Assembly (NCBI GenBank): GCA_030684555.1
Contig: JAUXVN010000043.1
Location: forward strand, 22,628-86,627
DNA: 64,000 bases
Direction: 5' to 3'
From: Ignavibacteria bacterium
Lineage (GTDB): Bacteria > Bacteroidota > Ignavibacteria > Ignavibacteriales > Ignavibacteriaceae
Part shown: positions 8,567-18,003 of the stretch, piece by piece
How positions within the stretch are numbered: the first letter of the stretch is position 1
How the letters are laid out: every line of letters starts with the position of its first letter
Program-made: the position numbers and the translations under genes
The notes under the pieces: model-generated
Database searches by the model: none
Told to the model about the DNA's origin: nothing
What the model saw: the letters and a program-made list of their open reading frames with translations, nothing else

Positions 8567-10789
8567 TTAAACACCGCCAATATTTATCATCGCTCCGATT
8601 ACTACCATTCTTCTCCCGAAATAACTTTCTATATCCTCTCTTTTGGAATAATCAGGAGTATAAGTATAACCGAAAATATTATTTATGTTAAATATGTTTA
8701 GCCCTTCAATATAGGCTATAACCGGATAGTCGAATACCTGATCAAAGTAAGTTAGGCGAATATCGAGACGTTTATAATCCGGATATCGCGCCGAATTAGT
8801 CAAGCCGTAAATCGGTTCAAACAAATTATTAGCGGCATTAAAAACCGAACCGTTAATCGGTGTGAATGGTCTTCCTGTAGCATATTTAGCATTCATACCA
8901 ATCTGAAAGCTGTTGGTAATATTATATTTTGCAACAAGAGTAATATTATGAGTTATATCAAAAGAGCTGTTTACATCTTTATCAAAGTCCATCCAATTAC
9001 GTTTTGTGTCGATATATCCGTATGAAATCCATCCGTCAATTCCGGCGATATTTGATTTAAGAATAAGGTCAATACCGTTGGCAAAACCGAATCCGCTGTT
9101 ATCAAAATTTACGAGACTGTTTTCCTTCGGTAAATCTTTATATTTCTTATGATACACTTCAACTCTGAATGAATTGAAATCAGAAAAGTTTTTGTCGAAT
9201 GATAAAATAAAATGCTCTGCATTCATTGCTCTTAAATTTGGATTGCCATCATCACTTCTAAATAATTTTGGGTCCGGGAGCTGATGATAAATTCCCCAGC
9301 CAAACCTTACTGAAGATGATTCATTTATTTTGTAAGCAATGGCAGCACGCGGGTCAATCCAATTTACTTTTAATTGAGTAATAACATCATATCTCACTCC
9401 ACCGGTAAATGAGACATCACTTAAACCAAAAATTGCACCGGATATAAGCTCGCTGTAAAATCCGAAACGACTGCCGGAAAATCCCGCATTAATAACCTGA
9501 ATATTTCCTTCGGGACGAATGTCATACTCCTCTTGCGGAATTACACCCACGAAATTTGTATTTCGAAATTCAGCATCAATTCCGGCATGCAAACCATAAA
9601 CCGGTGAGAGTGTAAATTCAAAATCATGTCGGGTTGAATATACTTTTTCGGTTTTTTCTAAATCAAGTGAGCCTAACCTCCAACTGTTTGAATAAGTATT
9701 ATAAGCGACGCTGCTTTTAGTCATTATATTTTCTGTTAAAAGATTTGAGTGAGTTAGATTAAGAAAATAATTCTTTGTATTTCCGTTAAAGATACCATTA
9801 TATTCAGCACGTTCTACCTTTACACCTTGTTCATCTTTTGAGGCAATACCAAAGAGTTTGAAACGTCCGGTATTTGAATAAGAATAAACCAGACCTCCTG
9901 TAGCATTACCCGAAATTGGAGCAACAACCATTCTATCGTTTCCACCGTTTAACCAGAATATCGGTTTAGTAAAACTTTGTCTCACATCAAGATAAGCCCC
10001 CAATTTATTGCTTATCAAAGGTAATTCGGTTGTCAAAGAAATATTAGCCATGGAAATACCGATTTGGTGTTTTGTGTTTTCGGTTTGATTTTTTGTTTCA
10101 ATATCGAGTACGCCGGAGAGAGCGTTTCCGTATTTGGTTGAAAATCCACCGCTTGAGAAATACATTCCTTTCACAACACTTTGACTCAGATTAGAAAAAA
10201 GTCCTCCGTATGCCGACTCAAAAGTAAACGGATGATAAAGTGCAGCACCGTCAATCATTGTTACCGTTTCTATCGGATCTCCGCCGCGGACATAAAGTTC
10301 TGCACTTTCAGAAACCTGGGTTAGTCCCGGTAAAGTTTTTAATGCTTGATAAATATCTGCAGCACCGCCCGGAGTAGTGACAATATCAATCCTCGAAATA
10401 ACTAATCCTTTTTCCTTTTCGGAACCGAATGAACTTCCGGTAACAACTAACTCTTTGAGCTTGATCGGAATTTCTTTCAATACTATTTTCAACTCAATTT
10501 TATCACCGTTAAGAATCAACTTCTTTTCCTGTTTTTCATAACCGACACTACTCGCCATAAGAATTACTTCCCCCCTTGCGGTAGTTCTGAAGAAAAAACT
10601 ACCATCATCATCTGAAGTAGAACCTTCATTTTTATCAAGTAGAAAAATATTAACATAAGGAATCGGGTTTCCTGAACTATTTATTACAGTCCCTTCAATT
10701 ATCGTCTTTTGCTGTGAGATGATTTGCATAGATGCTGAAAAAAAGAATAACAAAACAACAATAAATATTTTTGAGAGAGAAATTTTCAT
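8567..10789 (-). CDS. TonB-dependent receptor with carboxypeptidase-like N-domain
   Basis: Outer-membrane receptor of about 740 residues; the substrate is not evident. The start chosen is the ATG at 10789 (MKISLSKIF), which gives a clean signal peptide and lies 2 bases after the upstream TPR gene; an in-frame upstream ATG would add 19 charged residues inside that gene. The order is signal peptide, CarboxypepD_reg-like beta-sandwich (about 28-115), plug domain (about 120-230, with the TLPGL and VRGGDP loops) and a 22-strand-type barrel. No SusD homologue is adjacent, so it is not a classic glycan locus. It is probably controlled by the winged-helix regulator through the palindrome at 11606. 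Confidence 0.92.
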   Translation of the reverse strand: MKISLSKIFIVVLLFFFSASMQIISQQKTIIEGTVINSSGNPIPYVNIFLLDKNEGSTSDDDGSFFFRTTARGEVILMASSVGYEKQEKKLILNGDKIELKIVLKEIPIKLKELVVTGSSFGSEKEKGLVISRIDIVTTPGGAADIYQALKTLPGLTQVSESAELYVRGGDPIETVTMIDGAALYHPFTFESAYGGLFSNLSQSVVKGMYFSSGGFSTKYGNALSGVLDIETKNQTENTKHQIGISMANISLTTELPLISNKLGAYLDVRQSFTKPIFWLNGGNDRMVVAPISGNATGGLVYSYSNTGRFKLFGIASKDEQGVKVERAEYNGIFNGNTKNYFLNLTHSNLLTENIMTKSSVAYNTYSNSWRLGSLDLEKTEKVYSTRHDFEFTLSPVYGLHAGIDAEFRNTNFVGVIPQEEYDIRPEGNIQVINAGFSGSRFGFYSELISGAIFGLSDVSFTGGVRYDVITQLKVNWIDPRAAIAYKINESSSVRFGWGIYHQLPDPKLFRSDDGNPNLRAMNAEHFILSFDKNFSDFNSFRVEVYHKKYKDLPKENSLVNFDNSGFGFANGIDLILKSNIAGIDGWISYGYIDTKRNWMDFDKDVNSSFDITHNITLVAKYNITNSFQIGMNAKYATGRPFTPINGSVFNAANNLFEPIYGLTNSARYPDYKRLDIRLTYFDQVFDYPVIAYIEGLNIFNINNIFGYTYTPDYSKREDIESYFGRRMVVIGAMINIGGV

Positions 10790-10791
10790 AT

Positions 10792-11577
10792 TTATTTTCC
10801 GTTCATTTTTTTCTGAAGATTTGGCAGAAGGTTCATTTTGACCCACATAAAATTTGGTTCTACATTCAAAGCTTTTTTGTAAGCGTATAGAGCAGTTTCA
10901 TAATTCTCTAAAGCTGTGTTAACTCTGCCAAGCCATGCTAATGATTCTAAATATCCCCAATTTGGAGCAGTAGAATCAACAATTTCTTCACGCTCAAAAA
11001 TGGAGATTGCTTTATTGAAATTTTTCATTGCATCTTCTTTGCTTCCACCAAACATTGAAGGAGTATTAAATTTCATAATCCCGCGGATTATATATGACCT
11101 TGGATTCTTTGGTTGTAGTTTTTGTGCATCATCAAGCAGATCGTGAACTGTGCCTGAAAGTGTTACCGCTGAGAAAGGGGAGTTTGCAATTTTCATCATG
11201 TAAATAGCGGCGAGTAAAGTTTTCCCTTCAGAAGAAAGAATTTTATCTGATGAAATTTGTTCCGCATGTTTTACACTTTTTTCATAATACTTATCGAATA
11301 AATCCTCATTCCCTTTACTTAAGCTAATCTCAAGTAATCGATATTCGGTAAACGTAAGATGGTATAATGCAATTTTATTTGAAGGCTCGTTTTTAAGCAG
11401 TGATTCAAAAGAATTTGCAGCTTGTTCAAACATCTCTCTATCGTAATACAAATTTGCTTTGATGGTTAATGCGACAGCATCTTTTAATGTTTGTGTGGTT
11501 TCATCTTTACTTCCGGCTATGTTTAGTGAGACGAATATAAATGTGAAAAGAATTGTAACAGTGATTAAATGTTTCAT
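10792..11577 (-). CDS. Periplasmic TPR-repeat protein paired with TonB receptor
   Basis: A 261-residue protein with a signal peptide (about 1-21) and several tetratricopeptide-type helical repeats, clearest at about 45-75 (YYDREMFEQAANSFESLLKN) and about 215-250 (ALENYETALYAYKKALNVEP). TPR proteins scaffold other proteins. It is the first gene of a two-gene operon with the TonB-dependent receptor, starting just downstream of the palindromic operator, so it probably works in the same transport or signalling function. The specific role is unknown. Confidence 0.75.
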   Translation of the reverse strand: MKHLITVTILFTFIFVSLNIAGSKDETTQTLKDAVALTIKANLYYDREMFEQAANSFESLLKNEPSNKIALYHLTFTEYRLLEISLSKGNEDLFDKYYEKSVKHAEQISSDKILSSEGKTLLAAIYMMKIANSPFSAVTLSGTVHDLLDDAQKLQPKNPRSYIIRGIMKFNTPSMFGGSKEDAMKNFNKAISIFEREEIVDSTAPNWGYLESLAWLGRVNTALENYETALYAYKKALNVEPNFMWVKMNLLPNLQKKMNGK

Positions 11578-11605
11578 AACGGATTCCTATTATTTGTTTA
11601 TATGT

Positions 11606-11628
11606 AAAGTACTTTGAATAACAAAGTA
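11606..11628 (-). promoter_or_regulatory. Putative operator upstream of TPR/TonB receptor operon
   Basis: A perfect 7-base inverted repeat TACTTTG (11610-11616), spacer AATAA, CAAAGTA (11622-11628), extended by AAAG on the left. It sits 33-51 bases before the TPR gene start and matches the site at 12551-12573, so it is the likely binding site of the adjacent winged-helix regulator. Confidence 0.65.
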
Positions 11629-11643
11629 ATTAAGCAAAAAAAA

Positions 11644-11940
11644 TCATTTTTTAATTAAGTTTTCAAGACTAATGAGATATTGGTTAAACGCTGTTTTTCC
11701 GGTTTTGGTAAGAGTGTACATTGTTTTCGGTTTTCTGTCGATAAATTCCTTCTTTACAGAAATATATTCAGCCTCTTCGAGTTTTTTCAGATGGACACTC
11801 AAATTACCGTCGGTTGCTTTAACTTTTTCTTTTAGATAATTAAATTCAGCTTCTTCAACAGAGATGAGCAGAGCCATAACAGCAAGCCTTATTCTGGAAT
11901 GAATAATTTCATCAAGAAGCTGATAATTAAAGTCGTTCAC
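11644..11940 (-). CDS. Winged-helix transcriptional regulator (HTH_27/MarR-like)
   Basis: A 98-residue one-domain regulator. It shows a helix-turn-helix with recognition segment ATDGNLSVHLKKLEEAEYI (about 43-61) and a wing FIDRKPKTMYTLT (about 66-78), the layout of the PF13601 winged-helix family. That family is usually encoded with a multi-pass membrane protein and usually acts as a repressor. It overlaps the upstream membrane protein gene by one base and has no separate effector domain, so the signal is probably sensed with its partner. The shared palindromes at 11606 and 12551 are its predicted targets. Confidence 0.85.
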   Translation of the reverse strand: MNDFNYQLLDEIIHSRIRLAVMALLISVEEAEFNYLKEKVKATDGNLSVHLKKLEEAEYISVKKEFIDRKPKTMYTLTKTGKTAFNQYLISLENLIKK

Positions 11941-12533
11941 TATTGAGCCTTCTCTTTTTTATACTTTTTATAAAGTAGAATTCCGGGAACAACTTGCAAA
12001 AAGATCATCATTAAACCCATCATCAGCATTGTGTACAATCCGGGATAGTAAAACATAATTGTTGCACCAACCCACCACAATATTGCAATCCAGATCATCC
12101 ATTTTTCATCATGAATATAGCTGGAAATAAAATATGCCATACCGAGTACTGTTGAAATAGCAGGTGATACGTATATTCCGCCGAGCGCTCCTGCTGTTGT
12201 AGCAATAAAACCGAACATCGACATAGCTATTCCGGCAGACATCCAGATTGCACCGAGAAGTTTTCCGGCAAATGTAGAAACACTTCTCTTTCTGCCCTTT
12301 GAATAATGCTCATAAAAAGTATAACTCCAACCAGAACCAATTAATACAATCCAAAGGTAAAGTGCATTTATTCCAAACCCCAGCAAAAAATTGAAATACA
12401 TAAAGAACAACCCCAGTGAAACTAAAATGCCCCAATAAATGTAATCTTTGCCGTTACTTACAACCGTTGCACGGCTTTCTGACATCAATTTTCGAATGAA
12501 CTGAAGTTCATCAAGAGCGGTTTCTTTATCCAT
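11940..12533 (-). CDS. Multi-pass membrane protein paired with winged-helix regulator
   Basis: A 197-residue protein with an N-terminal cytoplasmic helix (about 1-25, DELQFIRKLMSESR) and five to six hydrophobic segments. The C-terminus is short and lysine-rich. I do not recognise a catalytic motif. The gene overlaps that of the winged-helix regulator, and such pairs recur in Bacteroidota, so it may relay a membrane signal to, or sequester, the regulator; this is inference. Its promoter overlaps the palindromic operator, which implies autoregulation. Confidence 0.7.
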   Translation of the reverse strand: MDKETALDELQFIRKLMSESRATVVSNGKDYIYWGILVSLGLFFMYFNFLLGFGINALYLWIVLIGSGWSYTFYEHYSKGRKRSVSTFAGKLLGAIWMSAGIAMSMFGFIATTAGALGGIYVSPAISTVLGMAYFISSYIHDEKWMIWIAILWWVGATIMFYYPGLYTMLMMGLMMIFLQVVPGILLYKKYKKEKAQ

Positions 12534-12550
12534 TTGAATATCCTTTTTAT

Positions 12551-12573
12551 AAAGTACTTTGTTTTACAAAGCA
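12551..12573 (-). promoter_or_regulatory. Putative operator upstream of membrane protein/regulator operon
   Basis: TACTTTG (12555-12561), spacer TTTTA, CAAAGCA (12567-12573): the same 7-5-7 palindrome as at 11606-11628 with one mismatch, also extended by AAAG. It lies 18-40 bases before the start at 12533 and immediately downstream of the -7 element, where a bound repressor would block initiation. Confidence 0.65.
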
Positions 12574-12602
12574 AACATAAAACAAAAATTGAATCTTGTC
12601 AA
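12572..12602 (-). promoter_or_regulatory. Bacteroidota-type promoter for membrane protein/regulator operon
   Basis: Read on the minus strand, TTG (12602-12600), 20 bases, then TATGTTTG (12579-12572), an exact match to the TAnnTTTG -7 consensus. The predicted start site falls inside the palindromic operator. Confidence 0.6.
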
Positions 12603-12649
12603 GTGATTTTTTACATCAAGCCACTTTTTAATATGGTGACCCCCTTTCA

Positions 12650-13255
12650 TTACGAATCTTTATGATAATAAATAAATGTTAGGACTTCACCAATATCATC
12701 ATATTTCTCAATACCGGTCTCAATACAAATTATCTTTGGAAACATGATTTCGGTACAAGCAGATTCAGTCATTAAAATATATTCATTTTCTTTTACGGAA
12801 TTTTTTAACAACCGATGAACAATAATTACATCAATTCCTGAAAGCTCAGTAAAACTCCCAATCTTAACAAGCTCAGCAAATCCCGAATGAACTATAACTT
12901 TAAGTTTCAGTGTTTCTATCGCAATACAAATATCACCGTCACAAAACACAGAATTTCTTAATTCGTTTATCTTCTGAGTGAAGACGTCAAAAAAAGTTAT
13001 CAACCTCGAACCGATATTTTTTCTTAACATCTCCCACTCTGTATCGCCATCACCTTTAAGCGCAAAAAGGAAAACAGCATCCCCCTCAATTTTAGCAACT
13101 TCAAGCGGGAGTTCTATATGCTTTATGATCGTGTTTATAAGTTCAATAATTATCTTATGACTTTTGGAGATTGTGTTTCGGTTTGCCAGCATAAACTTAG
13201 TATAGCCGCTGATATCGGCAATAAGTAGAATTACCTTGCTCTGATTAGTGTTCAT
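12650..13255 (-). CDS. DUF2652 / nucleotide-cyclase-like protein
   Basis: A 201-residue soluble protein that begins LLIADISGYTKFM, the signature of DUF2652 proteins and of class III nucleotide cyclase domains. Other cyclase-like segments follow: KIEGDAVFLFA (about 59-69), KVIVHSGFAEL (about 124) and GIDVIIVHRLLKNS (about 145). The first aspartate (ADISG) and the D of EGDAV are kept, but whether the full catalytic set is present cannot be judged. It is a single gene, pointing away from the T9SS cargo gene. Function unknown. Confidence 0.75.
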   Translation of the reverse strand: MNTNQSKVILLIADISGYTKFMLANRNTISKSHKIIIELINTIIKHIELPLEVAKIEGDAVFLFALKGDGDTEWEMLRKNIGSRLITFFDVFTQKINELRNSVFCDGDICIAIETLKLKVIVHSGFAELVKIGSFTELSGIDVIIVHRLLKNSVKENEYILMTESACTEIMFPKIICIETGIEKYDDIGEVLTFIYYHKDS

Positions 13256-13572
13256 TTTATACTTTTTTTGTTTTCACAAAATTATCCTAAATATAAACGA
13301 ACGACAACTACAAATCATATTCGTAGAAATAGATGAACTAATATTTTCGAAAAAAAAAGAATCAACTAAACCGCATTACTAAATCTTACCATCAAATATT
13401 TAAGTAAATGTTTAAGTGGATATTACAATCAAAGTGATTTAGTATTCCAAGATTATTCCCATGTGAACAACAAATTCACCATCATTCATCAATTCATAAG
13501 TTTGTTTTAAACTTATAGTTATAGCAAAATCCGGGCAATTTTAATAACTCCCATTACGTAAAAATTGTGATT

Positions 13573-13712
13573 GATTAACCACGTCCTTCAGGACGTGGAC
13601 TAATCAACCTTACAAATACAGGCTTTAGCCACAAAAATGAGTTGTTTTGTGGCTTAAGCCTGGGTTTTCTGTCTCTTTTTCTCCACGACTTAATTCGCCG
13701 AGGCGAATCGTG
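13573..13712. repeat. Cluster of three palindromic (REP-like) hairpins
   Basis: Three successive stem-loops: CCACGTCC-TTCA-GGACGTGG (13579-13598, with partly matched flanks from 13573 to 13605); CAGGCTTTAGCCACAAAA pairing with TTTTGTGGCTTAAGCCTG (13619-13662); and CACGA...TTCGCC-GA-GGCGAA-TCGTG (13684-13712). The arrangement resembles REP/BIME-type intergenic elements or the ends of IS200/IS605-type elements. There is no coding capacity. Confidence 0.7.
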
Positions 13713-13806
13713 ATTATATAAAGTATTATTCTGCATAATGTGAATTTAATAAGATACTACTAAGATGTCTGCTGGATTATTAATATAAGGGCATAAATAA
13801 ATCGAT

Positions 13807-13837
13807 TTTGGTTTATACTATTTTGTATTTATATTTG
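13807..13837 (+). promoter_or_regulatory. Canonical Bacteroidota promoter for VIT/VWA gene
   Basis: TTTG at 13807-13810, 19 bases, TATATTTG at 13830-13837: an exact match to the TTTG-N19-TAnnTTTG form. The downstream gene starts at 13982. Confidence 0.65.
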
Positions 13838-13981
13838 TTTTACAATTTAGGGGAATTATTTCGATTTTGTTTTCGTAATTAATAAAAACGATTGAAATAA
13901 AAATAATTCTCCTCAACGTAGTCTACTCAAACAAAACTTAGACTGAATAATATCAATCTAAGGCAAACAACAGAGGTTGTT

Positions 13982-16054
13982 ATGAAAACGTTTCTCTCCC
14001 TTCTACTTTTCTTAGTAATTTTCTCATCGTCAATTTATTCGAATGGTGTTGCAATCATAAATGCACAAAATGCTGTCTACTTAAGATTAGATTCAACAGT
14101 AGTTAAGGTTTCAGTTCAAAGCCAAATTTCAGTTACAACTACAATACAATATTTTACAAACATCTATTCCGCAAACATGGTAAAATATGGTTTCCCGTTA
14201 CCTGAGCAGGCAAGTGCAACTCAATTGAGATGGCAAGTAAATGGAGAGTGGTATACTGCCTCGGTTGTCGGGACAAGTCAAGATACAACATTACCCGGTG
14301 GAGGAACCCCTCATCCAGATCTTGTAACATACCTTGGTCAAACACCACTCTATTTTAATATTCCTCAGCAAGTCGGAAGCGATTCAACTCTCGCTGTAGA
14401 ATTGACTTATGTTGAGTTGTTGCCATATGCTTTCGGAAATGTAAATTATGTTTATCCAAGTGATTATCATTTAATTCAATCAAGTGTAATAAATCTTCAG
14501 AGACTTGAATTTGAATTAACATCACTTAGATTAATCGACAGTATAAGCGTACTCAGTAACCATCCCGTTGAACAGATAACTAACAATGGAAATATTGCGA
14601 ATGTACTAATAAAAATATACGAGCTTCAGGTAAATCAAAATTATTCGATTCAATATACATTGAACGCTAATCAACTTGGGTTGTTTACTTATAGCACACT
14701 TCAGCCGGACAGCCTTGTCCCCGATGCTTTGGGAAGAGGATTTCTTACTTTCATTGCAGAACCAGACCCGGGTGCCACAACGGCTACGATTGCAAAAGTT
14801 TTTACTCTCATTATCGACAGATCCGGAAGCATGTACGGATCTAAAATCGTCCAGGCAAGAGATGCTGCTTCTTTTATCGTTAACAATCTAAATCCGGGAG
14901 ACAGATTCAATTTAATTGACTTTGACGATGTCATAACATCATTTCGTCCGGCTCATGTTCCATACACAACACAGGCGAGAGATTCAGCACTTTCTTATAT
15001 CAGCACACTGACAGCCCGTGGTATGACTAACATCTCAGGAGCATTTTCAGCGGCGGTTCCTCAATTTGCAGCGGCAAATTATAGTACCGCTAACATTATT
15101 ATTTTTCTTACAGATGGTCAGGCAACAGTAGGAATAACAAATACTGAAGACTTAGTTCAACACATAAATACACTTATACTTACAACTGAAACAAATATTT
15201 CCTTGTTTAGTTTTGGTATCGGAAATTATGTCGATCAGCAGTTGTTAACCCTTATCTCAGCAAATAATAAGGGCTTTGCGGAGTTCCTCGGAAACGATGA
15301 ACTTTATTCTCGAATAACTAACTTTTACATGTCAATCAGAAATCCGGTTTTACTAAATAGCCAAATTAGTTTTGATCCGCCAATAGTGAGTCAGATTTAT
15401 CCTGATTCATTACCGAATCTCTACAAAGGTAAACAAATGATTGTCGCAGGTAGATACCAGGAGCCGGCACCGGTTCAAATAACTTTAAGTGGAATTGCTT
15501 TCGGTAATCCGGTAAGTTATTCATACAATCTTCAATTGAGTAATATTACAGAACCAGGTTATCAGTTTCTGCCAAAAATTTGGGCAAAGAAAAAGATTGA
15601 ATCATTGATGATACATTATTATTCACTAAATCCAACTTCCCCCGAAGCAATAGCTATTAAAAATCAGATAATTGAAATTAGCCGTTTGTATGGTGTTATT
15701 AGTCAATTCACAAGCTTTACAGGGGTAAATAATATCGAGGAAGAAAAAAATGAAAATAATACTTCTCCCGTCGATTTTGAATTATTGGGTAATTATCCTA
15801 ATCCATTTAATCCGTCAACTACAATACAAATTCGTGTAAATACAGAATTTGTGGGACAACTTGAGATTCGAATTTATAATATTCTTGGACAGATTGTTAG
15901 AGTGCTATATATTCAAGTTAATGGAAGCGGTTTATACAATATTATGTGGGATGGTTTTGGAATGGGTGGTAGTTCCTTGTCAAGCGGTATTTATTTCTAT
16001 GGGATAGAATTAAATAACACAGTTCTTGTCGGGAAGATGAATTTGATGAAATAA
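13982..16054 (+). CDS. VIT and VWA domain protein with T9SS sorting domain
   Basis: A 690-residue secreted protein. A signal peptide (about 1-20) is followed by a vault-type inter-alpha-trypsin (VIT) domain (about 25-170) and a von Willebrand A domain with the MIDAS motif DRSGSM near residue 278, the metal-contacting threonine in GMTNIS and LTDGQATVG. A linker follows, then a C-terminal type IX secretion sorting domain (about 610-690) with NYPNPFNPSTTI and SGIYFYGIELN. The VIT-VWA pair resembles inter-alpha-trypsin inhibitor heavy chains and probably binds other proteins at the cell surface. The sorting domain predicts export by T9SS and attachment or release. The next gene is a broken PorV-like barrel. 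Confidence 0.92.
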   Translation: MKTFLSLLLFLVIFSSSIYSNGVAIINAQNAVYLRLDSTVVKVSVQSQISVTTTIQYFTNIYSANMVKYGFPLPEQASATQLRWQVNGEWYTASVVGTSQDTTLPGGGTPHPDLVTYLGQTPLYFNIPQQVGSDSTLAVELTYVELLPYAFGNVNYVYPSDYHLIQSSVINLQRLEFELTSLRLIDSISVLSNHPVEQITNNGNIANVLIKIYELQVNQNYSIQYTLNANQLGLFTYSTLQPDSLVPDALGRGFLTFIAEPDPGATTATIAKVFTLIIDRSGSMYGSKIVQARDAASFIVNNLNPGDRFNLIDFDDVITSFRPAHVPYTTQARDSALSYISTLTARGMTNISGAFSAAVPQFAAANYSTANIIIFLTDGQATVGITNTEDLVQHINTLILTTETNISLFSFGIGNYVDQQLLTLISANNKGFAEFLGNDELYSRITNFYMSIRNPVLLNSQISFDPPIVSQIYPDSLPNLYKGKQMIVAGRYQEPAPVQITLSGIAFGNPVSYSYNLQLSNITEPGYQFLPKIWAKKKIESLMIHYYSLNPTSPEAIAIKNQIIEISRLYGVISQFTSFTGVNNIEEEKNENNTSPVDFELLGNYPNPFNPSTTIQIRVNTEFVGQLEIRIYNILGQIVRVLYIQVNGSGLYNIMWDGFGMGGSSLSSGIYFYGIELNNTVLVGKMNLMK

Positions 16055-16120
16055 TTAACGTAAATGTCCGAGTAAAATTAATATTTCACTGAAACTAAAT
16101 TTGAGGAATAAAATAATAAC

Positions 16121-17370
16121 ATGAGAACAACACTTATTCTAATCTTTATAGCTTTATTAATACAGCCGTTAAAAGCTCAAGGTGAAGCTGCAGTTCCGTT
16201 TTTAACCTTACAACAATCACCTCTTTTATTTGGCGCAGGTTCAGTTGGAACTGCAATTTCGACAAATCATCCTTTCGGATTTTATTACAATCCGGCACAA
16301 CTTGGAAACTCTTCCCGGGAAAATAATATCTCAATTTTCTTTATGCCGGAGAAATCAAAATGGCTTGAAAGAATTTGGTCGAATCTAACATTTCAAACCA
16401 GTGGGTTTCAGTCGGTTATAATTTTAAAACTGAAGAGGGCGGTCTACCATTATCAATAGGGTTAGGGTATCTTGAAAATAAGTTTGATTATGGGAAATTC
16501 GTTGTAACTGGATCTGACAGACCTGAACCTATAGGTGAATATAACCCGTACGAACAGTTCAAATCTATTAGTATCGGGGCGAGTTATGATTATTATCTTC
16601 TCTTCAATTTGGGATTCTCCATTAAAATGTATAAATCAAAACTTGGAAAATATTTTGTAGACAATAGAATTGAAGAATCAATAGCTACGGGGACAGCATT
16701 TGATTTGGGATTGATGGTAACAACTCCGATTACAAAACTTGTTTTTAATGATTACAAGATTAATTTAAATACAAATTCGAGTCTTAAACCGAATTTCGAT
16801 TTCACACTTGGTTACTCTTTATCGAACCTCGGGAAAGAAGTTATATATAGTGACCCGGCGCAAGCTGACCCGCTTCCAAGAATGGCAAGACTTGGTTACT
16901 CGTTTAATTTTTCATTGGAATTTTCTAATACTAAAGTAGAGAAGTTCAGTTTTATTGATTATTCATTTACAGCCGAATCAGATGACTTTCTTATCAATAG
17001 GAATACAACGGGTAAATATGAATATCAAAATCCATTTGGTGGTATAAAACCCGTAAAGCATTTAATTGAGTTGAAAGGAGATGACTATGTTATTGTACAT
17101 AAAGGTCATATTCTGCGGTTATTTGAAACTCTGACACTTGTTTCAGGTCGTTTTAATGGGCGTGGTTATGATCATCGTAAAACTTCAGGAATCGGGGTTT
17201 CTTCGGAAGGGTTATTCAAATTATTAAATAGCGCATTTGATGTTCCCGGTCTCAATTATTTCACCAAGCATTTTGTGTGTGAATATTATGAAACAATTAT
17301 TTTTAAGGAATCAATCTTAGAAACCAGAATGAATGGGATTGTACTTAGTTATAAAGGATTTTTTTTCTAA
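16121..17370 (+). pseudogene. PorV-like outer-membrane barrel protein, frameshifted
   Basis: Two overlapping frames make one protein. The first (16121-16459) has a signal peptide and the family start FLTLQQSPLLFGAGSVGTA...GFYYNPAQLG, then runs out of sense near 16380. The second frame (open from 16375 to 17370) continues with ISNQWVSVGYNF and barrel strands. A single-base change between about 16375 and 16400 restores about 410 codons. PorV/PorQ-type barrels act in T9SS or as surface barrels, which fits the cargo gene just upstream. Either a real frameshift or a base-calling error would explain it; the downstream half keeps a normal coding pattern. Confidence 0.75.
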
Positions 17371-17484
17371 ATACAAAAGCTGGTGCGTAAAACAACAGCT
17401 CCAATTAATATTGCTGATTTGCTAAAAAGTGTTTTTATTGATAAATAGAAAAGTGATAATTTTACATTTTATACAGAGGATAAA

Positions 17485-17931
17485 ATGATAAAGCTAATAT
17501 TTAATTCCAGTTTCTTAAGAAAAAGTTTTTTCTTTATGATAGCGGTAATTCTGGCTATCGTTAACATTGGATGTGAAGAAAAAGTAACGACAACCGAAGA
17601 AGCTAAAATTTCATTCAACGAATTTTATATCGAAAAAGGGAATGATATTGATACAACCTTCATTTCCTTCAAAGGAACGATTAAAAATTCAAATACTCTC
17701 GAAATTGAAGCAACCAGTTGGGGAGTTTGGGAGTATGGACTTTCTCTCAATCGTTCAAATCTGAACAAAGAAATTATGTTCGTTTTGATGGGGTATTGCG
17801 GAACAGTCTCTTCTCAAACTTATGCAAAGGTTACGTTTACAAGCTCAATCTCGGCTGCGGAAACAGATACATTAGAAAGAATTAGTTTTTCTACTTCTAA
17901 AGATACAATTACAGTAAGAAAACCAAACTAA
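17485..17931 (+). CDS. Small lipoprotein, function unknown
   Basis: A 148-residue protein with a basic N-terminus, a hydrophobic stretch (about 15-29) and a lipobox cysteine in VNIGCEEK. The mature part looks all-beta (FIEFKGTIKN-type strands, TYAKVTFTSSISAAETDTL) and ends in KDTITVRKPN. I do not recognise the family. It is in the same direction as its neighbours and 66 bases upstream of the DUF4476 gene. Confidence 0.55.
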   Translation: MIKLIFNSSFLRKSFFFMIAVILAIVNIGCEEKVTTTEEAKISFNEFYIEKGNDIDTTFISFKGTIKNSNTLEIEATSWGVWEYGLSLNRSNLNKEIMFVLMGYCGTVSSQTYAKVTFTSSISAAETDTLERISFSTSKDTITVRKPN

Positions 17932-18003
17932 AGATTTGTTTTCGGTTTGTTCGGAGAAGTTAATTTACGTAAAAAATTATTTCACCTTTAGCTTAAGGTG
18001 ATT

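Larger units (their letters stand above)
13256..13981. other. Long intergenic region before VIT/VWA gene
   Basis: 726 bases without a supported gene. It contains a cluster of three hairpins at 13573-13712 and a canonical promoter at 13807-13837, both listed separately. About 140 bases lie between the predicted transcription start and the ATG at 13982, an unusually long leader in which I saw no recognisable riboswitch. Confidence 0.6.

Noticed and set aside
8433..8570. 45-codon frame between the terminator palindrome and the TonB receptor gene
   Set aside because: No ribosome-binding site, no recognisable domain, and it overlaps the end of the convergent receptor gene.
10790..10846. 19-residue N-terminal extension of the TonB receptor
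   Set aside because: It lies inside the TPR gene and would bury the signal peptide.
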